64,000 bases of DNA from Azolla pinnata. Lineage: Eukaryota; Streptophyta; Polypodiopsida; Salviniales; Salviniaceae. The notes beneath the pieces were generated by a model. That model was given only the letters and a program-made list of their open reading frames with translations, was not told where the DNA came from and made no database searches. Numbering within the stretch: the stretch's first letter is position 1; the number at the start of each line of letters is the position of its first letter. Position numbers and translations under genes: made by a program. The stretch is taken from NCBI GenBank assembly GCA_037176905.1, contig JBBBWG010001226.1, positions 1 to 64,000 of the forward strand, given 5' to 3'. Below are positions 47,481-62,300 of the stretch, in pieces.

Positions 47481-48586
47481 GATTAATAAATAAGGAAATA
47501 ATAAATAAAGTTGTATGATGCCATAAATAATGAGATAAAAACGGATTAAGTAAAAAGATGTAACGAGGAAATAAAGAAGCGAGGAAATATAAAGAAAATT
47601 AATAAACTGAAATAATCACAAAAAACTATTGATCGTAATTATTAATGCTAACTAATATTAATTCTAAGTATTAATGTTTTTCTTTACATTGTCATATTAT
47701 TAATTCTAGTAAAATATCAAGTCCTAAGGCTATAAGGAAACATATATATACAAGCCCTTCCCACTCGATAGCTTAGAAAATTATATTTCCAAATAGGGAT
47801 ATTATGCTCGAAAAGTCCATTATCCATACTTTGGTGAATTTTAGGCATAAAAGTATCACGCGAAATAGTATCATTCAATGCTATCAAATGAATCATCTTT
47901 GTCCATTTTCCTTAATTGTATTAACAAACAAACTTTCTTTTCCTTTAAATACTTTGATACACTGACTCTTCCATATTACCCCAAAGTAGTGTTACAACTC
48001 AAAAGTAATAAGATATTACACAAATATCATCTCCATATTCCTTGTTCAATAAAGGATGTAGGTGATGTGTAATAACCTTTCTATTATTAAAGTATGACTT
48101 CTATGTCCAATGCGGACCAAACTACTGCTCCTTATGTTACAAAGATTTCTACGTCTATAATTGAGAAAAGCCTCAACATGCACCTATGACTTTGCTTACA
48201 TTCCCACAGGGCCATGCTACGTAGTTTCTTGAGGATGATTACATTGCGGACAAGCGTAATCTCACTTGCAATAGTTGTTAAGAAGTTTGCCTCGAATCCC
48301 ATTGACACTACTGCAATTGTGACAATGTTATTTTTTATTGTCCAATATCTTACTCCCAAGTTTTGTTAAATATCAAGTATCCATGCTTTTCAATGTTCAG
48401 TCGCCTCAGCTTTCAGGGGGTCAATGATCCATTCTTTCCACAATGGGCGACTATGATTCAAACCCTTTGTATGGTCCCTTTCATTATCTCGGGGGAATTG
48501 CACTCCGCCTTCTATAACTTTCCTTTTATATCCACTTGAAAGCATTGAGTTCGATATTTTGACTCCCCAAGCAAGTCCTTAGTGCA
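47481..48586. other. AT-rich intergenic with one outlying copy of the later repeat
   Basis: At about 47558-47685 there is a diverged copy of text found again near 48857 and 49184. It reads GGAAATAAAGAAGC(G/A)AGGAAA, then AATCACAAA, then ATTAATGCTAA(C/A)TAATATTAAT and AAGTATTAATGT. This places an isolated member of the repeat family 900 bases from the main array. The remainder shows no gene. Confidence 0.55.
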
Positions 48587-49965
48587 TCATACCAAGTACT
48601 GATAATAGTAATCAATAGTATTACTTATCTTACTACTAATTACTAATATATCAACTAGTAGTATTAATGAGTATTGACATACAAGCTAATCCTGTTACTA
48701 ATTGTTGACGTACCAACTAATATTATATTAATTACTAATATACTAGGTAATTGTACCAATATTTACTAATATACTAAATAATATCGAAAGAATGAGTGTA
48801 GAAAAGAGAAACAATAATGCATAATGTTTTTTTTATACTAGATTTAAAAAAATAAAAGAGGGAAATAAAGAAGCAAGGAAAAAGAAAGAAAATAAAGTAA
48901 TCACAAACAAAAAAGTAACCCATTAAGCCTAATTACCAGTGCTAAATAATATTAATACTAAGTATTGATGTCAATAATTAGCAATAGTACTGATCTTATT
49001 ACTAATTACATGATATATCAACTAATAGTGATATTAATTATTAATATACGAGCCAATCCTATTACTAATTGCTAATGTACCAACTGATACTAATACTAAT
49101 TACTAACCTACTAACTAATATCGAAAGAATAAGTTAAGAAAAGAGCATTAATAATCCATAAGATATTAGATCTAAAAAGATAAAGGAGGGAAATAAAGAA
49201 GCAAGGAAAAAGAAAGAAAATAAATAATTAGAGATAACCACAAACAAGAAAACCTCGTTAATCTTATTTACCAATGTTAAATGATATTAATACAAAGTAC
49301 ATCCTGCTAGTAATTATTAATATACCAACTAGTATCAGTACTAATTACTAATATTAAGAAGTCAATTCTTTTCCTTTGCCCCGTGAACAAAAAAACCCAT
49401 TAATCATAATTACTGATGCTAAATAATATTGATACTAAGCACTAGAGTTAGTAATAAGTAGTATTACCAATCCTACTACTAATTACTAATATTAAAAAGG
49501 AAAATCTTTTTCTTTGCCCCACAAGCAAACACAAAACGGATAATCCCAATTACCAATGCTAAATAATATCAATACCAAGTAATAATATTAGCAATAAGTA
49601 GTATTATTAATCATACTTCTAATTACTAATATACCAGCTAATATCAATACTAATTACTAATATAAAACAGGCAATTCTTTTCCTTTGCCCCACAAGCAGA
49701 AACAAAAATTGCTAATCCCAATGCTAAATAACACGAATACTAAGTACTGGCGTTAGCAATAAGTAATGTTACTAATCCTAGTACTAATTACTAATATACC
49801 GACTAGTATCAATGCTAATTACTAATATTAAAAAGGTAAGCAATATGAATACTAAGTACCGGTGTCAACAATAAGAAGCATTACTAATCCTACTACTAAT
49901 TACTAATATATCGACTAATATCAACGCTAATTACTAGCATTAAAAAGGCAGTTCTTTTTCTTTGC
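48587..49965. repeat. AT-rich tandem array (TTACTAATA family)
   Basis: About 1.4 kb of tandem units dominated by TACTAATTACTAATATA(C/T)C and GCTAAATAATATTAATACTA. The units alternate with AAAGGCAATTCTTTTCCTTT and TGCCCCACAAGCAAA blocks. The first part has a long form of about 320 bases (starts near 48640 and 48960) that includes GAGGGAAATAAAGAAGCAAG. From about 49280 it becomes a short form of about 150-175 bases, repeated four to five times. It ends about 380 bases before the UPL start codon. Confidence 0.75.
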
Positions 49966-50269
49966 TCCATAGCGAGATGCTTTGTTCCCTCAGGGACGCC
50001 ATAGCTGCGAAGCTTTCGTCTGCGCTTTAGGTTTTTCTACCTGCAGAAGATAGCGAACTGTACAGAAGAACCGATCCTTCGATTCCCCCTTCCTCTCCAT
50101 TGCTTCACCCCTTCCATTTTCTTCCTTTCGTTCGTTTCCATATTCTTGCCCCCCGCCCCCATAAAAAAAACTCGCAAGGCAAGATTACGATCAGAACCGT
50201 TTGCCGCAACGCTGGCCGATCTTCTACCTTCTTTCTGCCTTTGATCAGCATTATTTTTCATCGCCGAAG

Positions 50270-50299
50270 ATGAATCCCCTCCAGCTTCTTCTTCATTGA
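50270..50299 (+). promoter_or_regulatory. Short upstream ORF in the UPL leader
   Basis: A nine-codon frame, MNPLQLLLH then stop, ends 45 bases before the ATG chosen for the UPL protein. It is a candidate upstream ORF if transcription starts before 50270. No other support. Confidence 0.35.
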
Positions 50300-50344
50300 T
50301 TGAAAATCTGTCAAAGACTTCGTCATCCGAGGCAGATCCTCACC

Positions 50345-53300
50345 ATGAAAGCCAAGAAAGAACGAGGAGTTGACCCGGTATATGTTCTCTCAACTTCTTT
50401 CCTGATCAATACGCTGGCGATACATATTTGGAAACATAACATTCTCCTCAGTTTCTGGTTTCTCTTTGCACATATGTTTAAGATTCCGTAATCTTTGTGA
50501 TCAGCTCTGCGGTTGATTTGTTTTATATATGGGTACATGTAGAATTAATTTTATGGCATAATGTTTGTGCGCTTTACGTTCATTTATGCAAAATATAATG
50601 CTTTTAGCTGGACCTAGGCGTATACACTGCGAACACGTCAGTTCTTTCTTTGGATTTTCCCTCTCTACACTTTGAACTTATTTACAATGGATGTCCGTAC
50701 TTTGCTTGATTGCTGATACATTGGAAATCTCTTTTCTGGCATGTAAGCAAAGATGATGTCCGGTGACCTCCATTTGTAACATTTATTGTGCGATCTTATG
50801 ACTTTTCCATGTTGTTGGGAGTTTTTTCAATCCGTATGCCAGCCTGCGCTCTGAATCTGTTTACTGTAAAAATATGATTTTGCCTTTCTGATACATTTGA
50901 AGCCATCTTTTTGGCACACATACTTTTTTTTGGTGATTATTAGCACTACGAACTTGTTCACAAGAAATATACTTTTCAAATTTGTTGACGATTGGCAGCA
51001 ACAGTGTTGTAACATATCTGTTGGTTTTGAGGATTTTCACTTAACGAGAATTGATGCTTTGAATTCATGCATATTACACGTGTGTTACTTCTAGTGTTGC
51101 AAATAGTGGAATACTTATTTTGAAAATTAGTGATCTAGGCCACTTGTAACATGTTTACTATCTAATCAGAAACTAAATAGTTGTTACATTGCTTTAAGTT
51201 GCTTAGTTAAATAACATGTACAGCTCTTTTATTCTCTCACCTAATTTCACTGCACAACGGCAAACAGTCTCCAGGAGCATCCAGCATCATAACTTGACTA
51301 GCATATGGCTGCGATTATTTATCATATGTATCTTTAGTTTTGTTACACATGTACAATGTGCGTGTTGGATTTATGCCCACTGCATACAATTTGGAACACA
51401 AGTGATATCTGGACAATGTACGATTATATCAATGATGTCTGAATAGGGAGTAAATTGGAGGAGAATTTTATACGATAAATGTGTGGAGTCTTTGTATGTG
51501 GCTGAATAGAAATGTCAATGTACAACAAGTTAAAGGATGAAAATAGTATGCTTGTATTTATTTGTTTGTTTAGGGTGGGTTTGTGCTGATTGCATTGGGG
51601 ACAAAATATCACCAGTATTATGTAATGAGGAGCAGATGACATGTATTTTTGTTAAAGAAGTTTTTCAAAACATTCCAAAATAAAATAAAATAATTTCTGT
51701 GCGGATGTCTTTTGTGAGGATCTTTACGGATTGTATGCAATATACCTACAATATTATTCTCATAAGTAAGAAACCAAATTGTTTTGTGGCAGCCTCCGAA
51801 GATTCAGGCGGTCATAGATAGTCTGACAAGTATTCCACTGGAGTGCATAGAAACTCCCCTTGCCAGATTCACTTGGGAGTATGATAAGGTACTCTATTAA
51901 TTTGCAGGGAACTGTTTTTGTTATATTTTACCAAATGCTGGCATATTTTCTCTCTCCTTTCACGTTATTATGGTTGATCCAGAAGATAATTTAAATATCT
52001 GGCTTGGGGTTAAGCCGAGGACGTTTGAAAATAGCATATCTCTGGTGCTTGTAAGGAATTAGAGATAAATGCAGGGTTATTTTAGAGTTTACATTATCAA
52101 TTTAAGATTTTTCTGCATAATGTCTTGATATGTACGGTTTTTCCATTTGCAGGGTGATTTCTATCATTGGGTTGAACTCATGAATCATTTTGATTCATAT
52201 TTTGAAAAACACGTTAAGCCTAGAAAAGATCTTCGGCTGGAAGGAGAAGTCAATGAAGCAGAACCTCTTCCGAAGAATATCATTTTACAGATTCTTAGAG
52301 TAACCCGTATCATCCTAGACAATTGCGTAAATAAACACTGTTACAGTTCTTATGAGGTTTGCTTCTAGGTTTTGAAATGTTTTATTTATCACAATTTCCA
52401 ATGCTGAAATATTCTTTATGTTGTGGAGCCATAAAGTTCAACGTTTGTTTTGCAGCATTTATCTTCTCTCCTTGCATCAGCAGATACAGAAATTGTCATA
52501 GCTTCCCTGCAAACTCTATGTGCATTTGTGAAGAAATCTATACAGTCTAATTGGGCTGCCCGATGGCATGGAGATCAGACGTTAAACTTGCGTTTGTTTT
52601 CCCTTGCACAAGGTTGGGGCAGTAAAGAAGAAGGACTTGGGCTAGTAGCATGTGCAATGGAGTCTGGGTGTGATGAGAATGCTTTGAGGCTGGGTTCAAA
52701 TCTCCATTTTGAATTTTATTTAGATGCACAAGAATCAGAAGGCATGGATCACAGATTAACAGGGTTAAAGGTGATTCATAAGGACTTGCAGAATGAATGC
52801 AGAAGTGAACTCGATCTATTGCAACAGCTATTCGATGAGTACAAAGTTCCTTCTAATCTCAGGTTCTCCCTCTTTACAAGGCTCCGTTTTGCAAAATCTT
52901 TTCCACATCTTCGCACACGCCGAAAGTATCTATGCATTCGTCTGTTGGCGTTCATTATTTTGTTACAATCGAATCCAGATGCAGAAGATCTATCTGCTTT
53001 CTTCGACAATGAACCTGAGTTTGTAAATGAGCTGGTGCTGTTGTTGCATTGTGAGGATACAGTACCTGAAGATATCCGAACGCTATCACTTCTTTCATTA
53101 GCTGCACAAGCACAAGACCGTCTACGGCAAGCAAGTGTTCTTGCTGCTATCAGGGCTGGTGGTAACCGTGGAATTCTGCCCATCCTTGTGCAAAAATCTA
53201 TAGGATATCTGAATGGCACAAAATCTAACTGTTCGGTACCCTTGGTTGAGGCCCTACTCTTCCTAATTACAGTCCTGGTGTCTAGGGCTGCAGGATGTGC

Positions 53301-56300
53301 AGCTCTTAGAGAATCAGGCCTTATACCTACACTGATTCCATTTTTAAAAGATACAAATCCTTCACACACACATTTAGTTGCATCTGGAGTGCATATTTTA
53401 GAAGCATTGATGAACTACAGCAATCCAGCAAAAACCTTGTTCAGAGACTTGGGCGGTCTAGATGATGCAATCACAAGACTAGATGTAGAGATCAATCGTG
53501 TAAAAGATTATGTTCATAAGATCAGGAAAAACTCATCTTATTCAGACAAAGGCAAGTTGCCAGCTGAGCAGATGGATAAGAAGCATGATTTAGATCTACA
53601 ACCAGAGCCTGCTATTTCATTCCCATCAAGGCTACTTTTGAAATCTTTGCTTCGAGCCATTTCTTTGGGAACATATGCACCAGGAAATGCAACAAGAATC
53701 CAGGGTTCTGAAGAGAATGTCTTGGCCTCATGTATGTGCACAATTTTCAGGAATGCCAAAGATTTTGGTGATGTGGTTTTCTCTTTGGCAGCATCACTGA
53801 TGAGTGATCTCATACACAAAGATCCAACGTGTTTCCAAACCCTTGATTCTGCAGGTTTGCCGGCGGCATTTTTAGAATCAATAAATGAGGTTTTGCCATC
53901 TTCTGAAGCTGTGAGTTGCATTCATCATAGTCTTGATGCTTTGTGCTTAAACAATGTGGGGTTACAGGCTGTGAAGGATAAAAATGCTTTACATTGTTAT
54001 GTAAAGATATTCACTTCTAAGTTCTATCTCCGAGCCTTGGAGAATGAAACACCTAGCTTGTTAGGTTTTGGATTGAATAACTTAATGCGCCATGCACCAA
54101 GCTTACGTGGGGATGGAGTTGATGCTTGTATAGAAATACTTAGAACTATTGCTACAATTGGAGGATTTATTGATACTGGTTCAAAGAATGATGACGACAC
54201 CTCTGTTCCGATGGAAGCAGATTCAAAAGCGGTTGAACAACAGTTAGAGGCAACTACAATTGAAGCAGGACAGCAATCTGAAGCAACACATTCCGAGGTT
54301 GAAACGTCGGAGTTGTTCCTTCTTGAATTGATCCATAATGCTGCAAGGTTGCTTCAAGCACTTCTGCAAAATGCTGATACAAGCAGAATCTTTGTTGAAA
54401 AGAAAGGAGTGGAAGCTATATTGAATCTTTTCTCATTACCAAACTTACCTGTGTCATTTGGAGGATCCTCAGTGGCACACAGCATGTCTTCACCTTTCAG
54501 GGCCTTTTCACCATCCCATGCTATCCCTCTCTCTCGAGCTGTTTGCAGTGCTTTACAAAAAAGTCTCAGGTTTACGATAGAAAATCTAAATGTGTTAGAT
54601 GGTGCAAGGATTTTTGATATGCAAATTCAAGAAAGGAGAAAACTTGTCCGCTGTCTTTCCTCCACAGAGTTGTATCTATCTCTGTCTTCTGTGCTGGTAA
54701 GGAGTTTTAATACCACAATGACTGAACTGAGTGCTGGTGGAATTGATGTGTTATATGACCTTGGAAAGGTGTACCGTGAAGTTCTTTGGCAAATATCGAT
54801 GTATGATGATGCAAAAGCTGAATTAAAGCATGAGCAGGCAGGTGATGCTAAACAAGGTTCTGCAAATAGAGAAACTGAGGAAGATTCCACAGCTCCTGTA
54901 CAGTATGTAAATTCAGTATCTATACAAAATGGATCTAGTTCTCAGTGGGATACAGAACCGGACTTTTTCTCTATGATTTCATCAGGGGATGGATTTCATC
55001 GTCGTACAAGGAGGGAGCAAGGTGCAGTAGCTGATTTATTTTCTCAGCGGATGCGCCGCCTAGCACGCCATGCTCCAAGCCAACCTTCTCAACTCGATGT
55101 TGAAGCTGCATTCAATGTTGAAGCAACACAAACTTCTGAAGGTCCCAACCAGAAATCCCCTGATTCTATTGACTATGAAGTAATGACACGGCTTGCAAAT
55201 GCTGCTCGAGGTTTATATGTTGCTTTGGGAAAGGCAATGGTGGTACCATCTCGCCGACGTGATGATGTGGCAGCTCCTGGCTCTGCTGCTAAAGAAGTTT
55301 CTGCAGCTATTGCAAAAATTTGCAATGAAAACATTGGATTTGATGGTGGCCCTGGTTCTCCAAAGCTGGAGATGGCTAGAAGTCTCTACTTCCATCGCCT
55401 CGTTGATGATATCCAATTAATACTGTTCGACAGTCGAAGGAATAGCTGCAATACACTTTTGATTAATAATTTCTATGCATATGGTGCTCTCAGCCAGCTG
55501 CTGCAAACCTTCCAGGGTGTTAACAATATGCTTTGGACAATCACACAAGAATCTGATGTTGTGATGGATGATGGAGAGAGTAAATCAGAGGTCCATGACA
55601 TTGACCTCATGTCCAAAAGAAAATCACGTCTGTTTGAAACATTGCAAAGCTTTGCAAAGCTCATGGAACATCTTGTAACACCCACGATTCTCCTATCTCC
55701 ACAACCCACTGCTCAGATGCTTTCTCAGCAAGTCCCTGGGAGTCTTGTTGCTATTCCTACGGAACCAGAAACATTCGTACAGAGATTGCAGTCACAGGTT
55801 TTGGAGTTTGTTCTTCCTGTTTGGAACCATCCCTTGTTTCCAAAGTGTAACGTTAACTATATAACATCTGTTGTCTCCATTATCACGCATATATATACAG
55901 GAGTGAGTAGCTTGAATCCTCAGAGGAATGCTGGTCCCAATGTACTTGTTCCTCCGCCAGATGAATCATCTATATCCATGATTGTTGAGATGGGGTTTTC
56001 TAGAGAACGAGCTATAGAGGCTCTTAGAAGAGTTGTGACAAACAGTGTGGAAATGGCAATGGAATGGCTTTTTAGCCATCCTGAAGAGCCTCAAGAGGAC
56101 GATGAACTGGCACGTGCTCTCATGCTTTCACTGGGTAACTCTGATGGTCTTGCTGTATCAGATGGCGCCAAAGGTAAGGAAACTGCCAATGAAGTCATTT
56201 TCAAAACACCACCCGTGGAAGATATATTGTGCACTTGTATTACTCTGCTGCAAAGTACAGATGTTGCATTTCCACTCACAGACCTGCTTGTAGCACTATG

Positions 56301-59300
56301 CAGTCGTAATAAGGGTCATGACCGCAGTAGGGTGGTAACATATTTTATAAATCATCTGAAATTGTGCGCAATGGAGGATGCACTTTCAGACAGCAGCCTA
56401 CTTTCTGTTGTTTCCCACTTACTAGCTTTGATTCTGAATGAAGATTGTATAGCACGTGAGCATGCAGCAGAACAGGGTTTGATTTCAATTGCATTAGATA
56501 TCTTATCTACTTTCAATGCTCAAGGAATCTCAGTCACCACTCCAAAATGGGTAACAGCTTTATTGTTGGTTCTGGATCTCTTCTCACAGTTTAAGCCAAA
56601 AGTTTCTCAAGATCAACAAGGACTTGTTACTGGCAGCTCAGATCCTCTTTCAAAGAATAAGCTTTATACTGGTGAAATCATGGTGAATGACAGAAGTGAA
56701 ACACAAGTAGATCCCTTTGTTAAAGTACTGGATAAATATACAGGATTTATGACCTTAAATGAACAGCATCGTGCCATGAAAATAGCTTGCAACTTTCTCA
56801 ATACACAGTTTCCAGCAACTACTATTCAAGCTGTACTTCAATTGTGTGCCAGGTTATCTAAAACACATTCTGTGGCAATGCAATTTCTTGAATCAGGGGG
56901 TTTGGCTGCAATTCTGAGCTTGCCACGTCGGTCTTTGTTTCCAGGGTTTGATAGTGTTGCTGCTGTTATAATCCGCCACCTCTTGGAGGATCCACAGACG
57001 TTACAACAAGCCATGGAGCTTGAAATAAGGCATATGCTGACTACATCATCTCATCGGCATAATGGAAGAGTTAGCCCAAGAATGTTTCTCACAGCAGTTG
57101 CCCCTGTTGTCTTGAGGAATCCAGCAATTTTTATGCAAGCTTCCGCAGCTATTTGCCAGGTTGAGAACTACAATGGGCAACCTTACATTGTTCTCTGTAA
57201 GGAAAGAGAAAGAGAGAGAGACCAAGAGAAAGAAAAAGAGAAAGATGAGAAAGACCGTGAGAAAGCTAGGTCTTCATTAGCAGCAGTAGCTACATCTTCA
57301 AGTGATGGAAATATTAAAGCCCAAAACTCTGTATACAAGTCCAAAGGTCATAAAAAGGTTCCTCAAAGCTTTGCACAAGTTTTAGATCAGCTTCTTGAGG
57401 TGGTACTTCATTCCCCAACTCCAACCTGTCATTCAATGGATGAAAGTATCAGTGCTTTCAACAAAGGTAAATCAAAATGTGAAGAAACTATGGTGCCTGG
57501 TCATGGGAACTCGTCTGAGGGGTCTGCTGGCTTGGCTAAAGCTGCGTTCATTTTAAAGTTAATGATGGAGATTCTTCTGATGTATTCTGGAGCTGTGGGT
57601 GTTGTTATACGGCGTGATTCTGAACTGAGCCAAGGCAGAGTGGTAGGGTCAGATGCTAGTGGTCATGGAGGGCTTCTGTATCACATTCTCCACTGCTTGC
57701 TTCCTTATTCGTCAGAGAAAGGATCTGAAAAAGTTACCGAGGATGAATGGAGGGAAAAGCTTTCAGATAAATCGGCATATTTTCTGTTGGTAGTATGTGT
57801 ACGATCTGCAGAGGGAAGAAGACGAATTGTTTCAGAGATTTCCAAGGCATTAATGTTATTATCAAATGATGCCAGAAAAGGAACCGAGAGGAAGTTGCAA
57901 CCTCCAAATATGAAAATTCGAGCATTCGTGTTCCTGATTAATCTTATATTATCAGCGCAAGCACCTGGATTTTCAACAGATGTGGCAAAAACAATGATTG
58001 ATGCAGGCTTAGTACGATCGTTAACAAGTACACTAGAAGTGATAGATTTGGACCATCCAGATGCAGTTAAATTGGTGAATGTAGTACTTAAAGTTTTGGA
58101 GGCATTGACAAGAGCTGCATCCTCTGCTGATGCGGCTATTGCAAGTTCAGAGAAGAAAGGGCCAACAGCAGAAAGGAACCCTGCTCAAGGTTCTGATGGG
58201 GCCTTATCACAATCTCTGGATGTTGGAGGAACCTCCAGTACCCATGATTCAGATCTTGCTGAAGCGCAAATGATTGATGAAGGTATGCCACTGAATGTGG
58301 AGGCTAATAATACTAGTAATTTGATGGAATCTGTTCCACCTGTTAGAACGGATATGGCAGATGGGGCACACAGAGATTCAGAAGCTCAAGCTTTCATGCA
58401 TGAGCCATCTTCCAATCCCTCTGGTAACCAAGCAGAGACAGTTGTCACAGAAATAACTTTCATGGTAGAGCATAACACAGAGAGTGGACATGAAGATGAT
58501 GAAGATGAAGAAATGGAGGGGGAAGATGGTGAAGAGGAAGAGGAAGATGAAGAAGATGAGGATGAAATGGAAGGAGCAGAGGAGGTAACACATATGTCAC
58601 CACCCGACACTGATCTTGAAGAAGAGCATGAAGATGATGGACTTGATGATTACGGAAATCACGGAAACATCTTAGAGCATGCTGGCTCAGCTCCACTAAC
58701 CGATTTTTCGGGGGACCCTTTTCAGAGCATGAATGAGATCTTTAGCTCATTCCGGAGGCCAGTGGTAGAGCGCCGGAGGACTGGAACTGGGTCCAGGCCA
58801 AGCACTGATAGGGCTGGGGGAGACCGTGGTGTTGCATTTCACCATCCATTATTAACTAGGCAACCTTTGTCATCCAGTGGTGTACCAGGTAGTACTGCAG
58901 CATGGAATACAACTGCCAGTGTTGCAAGCAACAGTGATACATTGAGAGGCATAGGGTTTGATGTAGCACCGTACTATATGTATGATCATGTGTTGTCTGA
59001 TACCTCAGGCAATCGCCTCTTTGGTGATCGTTCTGGAGGTGGGTTGCTACCTCCATTACTTGATTTCTCTATGGATCCTAGCTATTTGACGGTGAGAAGA
59101 GCTAATAGGTCAGAGAACCGATTGAGTACATGGACTGATGATGGTCATCCACAAACGGGAGCATATGCCGCAGCAGTAGCACAGAGAATTGAGGAGCAAT
59201 ATGTCTCTCGTTTAAGAAGTCTCATGCCAGAAACAATACAACTGGTGGATCAAACACCTGTAACTACAGTGGCCCTGGGTCAGGTCAATGATGCTGAGAA

Positions 59301-62300
59301 CATGGAAGGTGTTGAGTCTCACACTGAAAATAGAGAAACTCGGAGCCCTCAAAATGTAATTGCAGAAGGCCTGACCGTTGAAACTCAAATACCACCAAAC
59401 TATGAAAGCCAACACATTGATCTACACCAAGATGAGAGTGCAAGACTGGTAGATGCACCTATTGAACATCAAGAAAGGCCAGCTATTGATATACATAATA
59501 TAGGTGCACAAATGGATGGACAAAATAGTGCTAATGAAGAGGGTATGGAAAGACATAATCATCCAGATAGGATGGTAGAACCAGAGGTTGCTGAGACAAA
59601 TGTGGAAGAAGAACTTTCTGTCAACATTAATATTGACCAACAGCATACAATGCAGGCTGAAGGGGTTACAATTGCTGCTGTGGAAGGAAATGCTAGTGAA
59701 CTTGTTACTGGGGCTGGGGAAAGTGAAGCAGCCACACAGCAAGGTTACCAAGAGATGGCCACAATTGATCCAACATTCTTGGAAGCCCTTCCTGAATACC
59801 TCCGTGCAGAGGTTTTAGCATCTCATGAGAACCAGATTAGTAGAACGGCAAATGTTGCTCCACCAGTACCTTTGCCTACAGAAGATATAGATCCTGAATT
59901 TTTAGCTGCATTACCACCAGATATTCAAGCTGAGGTTCTTGCACAACAACGTGCTCAAAGATTGGTACAATCTCAGCAAGGTGAAGGGCAGCCAGTTGAT
60001 ATGGATAGTGCATCTATAATAGCAACATTTCCTGCAGAATTACGTGAGGAAGTAAGTTTGTCTCTAGCTTCTTTTTTATTAGGATCTGCATAGTAATTGC
60101 CTGATGGTGGTGGTTGCGATACACAGGTTCTTCTGACATCTTCAGATCAAGTTCTGGCTGCTTTGCCTCCATCTCTACTTGCTGAGGCACAGTTGCTGCG
60201 GGAGAGGGCAATGAACCAATATCAATCTAGAGGGCTATTTACAGGTGCTAACAGATATGGAATTCGTAGAAACAATCCTGTCAGTGGTTTAGATAGGAGT
60301 GTAGGTAGCACTGGTGGGTTTTCAGTAGCTCGCAGGTCCGGTGCTCTGCCAAGTATAGTTATGAAGACTACTAAGGAAGTTGAAGGAAAGCCGCTTGTTG
60401 ATATGGCTGGATTGAAGTCAATGTTGCATTTGCTGTACCTTGCACAGGTTCCTTAAAGTTTTTGAAGACATACTTATATACCTTATGTCGACGTGCATGC
60501 ACTGATGTGTTCTCCAACACAATGTTTTTGCAGCCTCTTGGAAAAGGGCTTTTACAACGTGTTTTGCTGAACTTATGTGCTCATAGTGTGACACGAACTT
60601 ATATTGTCAGACTTCTATTGGACATGCTTAAGCCTGGAGAACGAGAATCTAGTGGGTCTGAAGTGTCACGTCTCTACGGTTGTCGATGGAATGTGGTCTA
60701 TTCACGCTCACAGGTTTCTGATGGTATGTGAAATAATATGGAAATGATCTTATTTTTCATTATGTATATTGTAAGTCAGTAATATGCATTTGCCATTACA
60801 GGAGTTCCTCCATTGGTTTCCAGACGTGTGCTAGAAATCCTTACACACCTTAGCAAGCACCATGGTGCTGGAGCTGATCTCCTCACTCACTTAAAATTAT
60901 TCAAAAATAGGAGTACAATTGAAGAGAAAGGCAAATCTAAGCTGATTGATGAATCTTGTAGTAACCTTTCAAATGGAGAGGTTCCACTTGTTGTGTTGTT
61001 GCAGTTACTGAATCAGCCTTTGTATTCCAGGAGCAGTGCACACCTTGAACAGGTATTCTCCTTGTGCAATCGTTTCCTTCAAAGTGTAAAGTTATGTGGA
61101 ATGGTGCATGGCTAAGTGGTTTGATGCTCTTGACCAGCTTATGGTGCTGCTTGAAGTTATAATAAATCACATTAGCACAAAACATGAGGTCAAGAATATA
61201 CGTAGTGAGAATGAAAACTCTGATATTCCACCCAGAGACTGTAAGCCTAATAGAATTGCCCAATTTAGCTTAGACATCCCAGGAACGTCCAGAGCTGATG
61301 GTAACATCGAACAGATTCAGCCGTTACTAAGCGAGCCTTCACGACAATGTGAGGTAAATGAGAATGAACAACTGCCAGAACAATCAACTTCTGGAACAGA
61401 AAGAACGATAAATATATCAGAAATATTATCAAGCCTTCCAGTATCTGAACTCAGGAAGTTGTGCAACCTTCTTGCACAGCAAAGGTATGCTTCAGCCCCT
61501 ACTTGATTCACACTGTGCATCATTCATGTATAAATTGCAAAGTGTATTTTGGAGGCTGATGGCATTTAATGGTGAGGGATATGCATTTGTAAAGATGTGT
61601 TTTGAAGGTCATGAGGAGTTTTGCTTGACAAAATATTTGATGATTATTTCTGCAGTTTATCTGAAGTAGCTTACTCTCGGATTACAGAAGTGATAAGAAA
61701 ACTAGCACAGATTGCCCCAAACCATCGTTGCCTTTTCAAAGAAGAGCTAGAAGATGCAGCTAGGCGCCTCACTGGTCCTGCTATAACTGAACTAAGCTAT
61801 CTTGGACATGCTGAAACAATGACTCTAAGTACTAATTCTATGGTTGGCGCAGCCATCTTGAGGGTGCTTCAATGCCTAAGCAGTCTTACAGCAGACATTC
61901 ATGAGAGAGGTGATTCAGAAATCACTATTCATGGAGAGGGATCAGCTGTTAGGAATTTAAATATTACTCTGGATCCACTTTGGCAAGCTCTCAGCTCCTG
62001 CATAGCAAGATTAGAAGGTGGCTTGAGTAATTATTCGGCATATCCAGGTTCCATTATTACAGCAAATGGAGACAATGGAAATACAGGGATAGCTTCTCCT
62101 CTCCCCCCAGAGACACAAAGAGTGCTACCATTTGTTGAGGCATTTTTTGTCTTATCTGAGAAGCTAAGAGAGAGTTCTACACCAACTCATTTAGAGCCTG
62201 GTATTTCGACTGCCCAGGAAATTAAAGAGGCTGCTAGCTCGTCAGGTAGCATTCAAAGTAGGATAGATAGAGACTTGCCTTTTCTGAAGTTTGCAGAAAA

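Noticed and set aside
58378-58696. Minus-strand Ser/His/Leu-rich frames
   Set aside because: They are shadows of the acidic Asp/Glu run in the UPL giant exon.
61096-61506. A plus frame starting at 61096 as an independent gene
   Set aside because: It is UPL exon 8 (61138-61484) with intron sequence read on both sides. The UPL frame and splice phases account for it.
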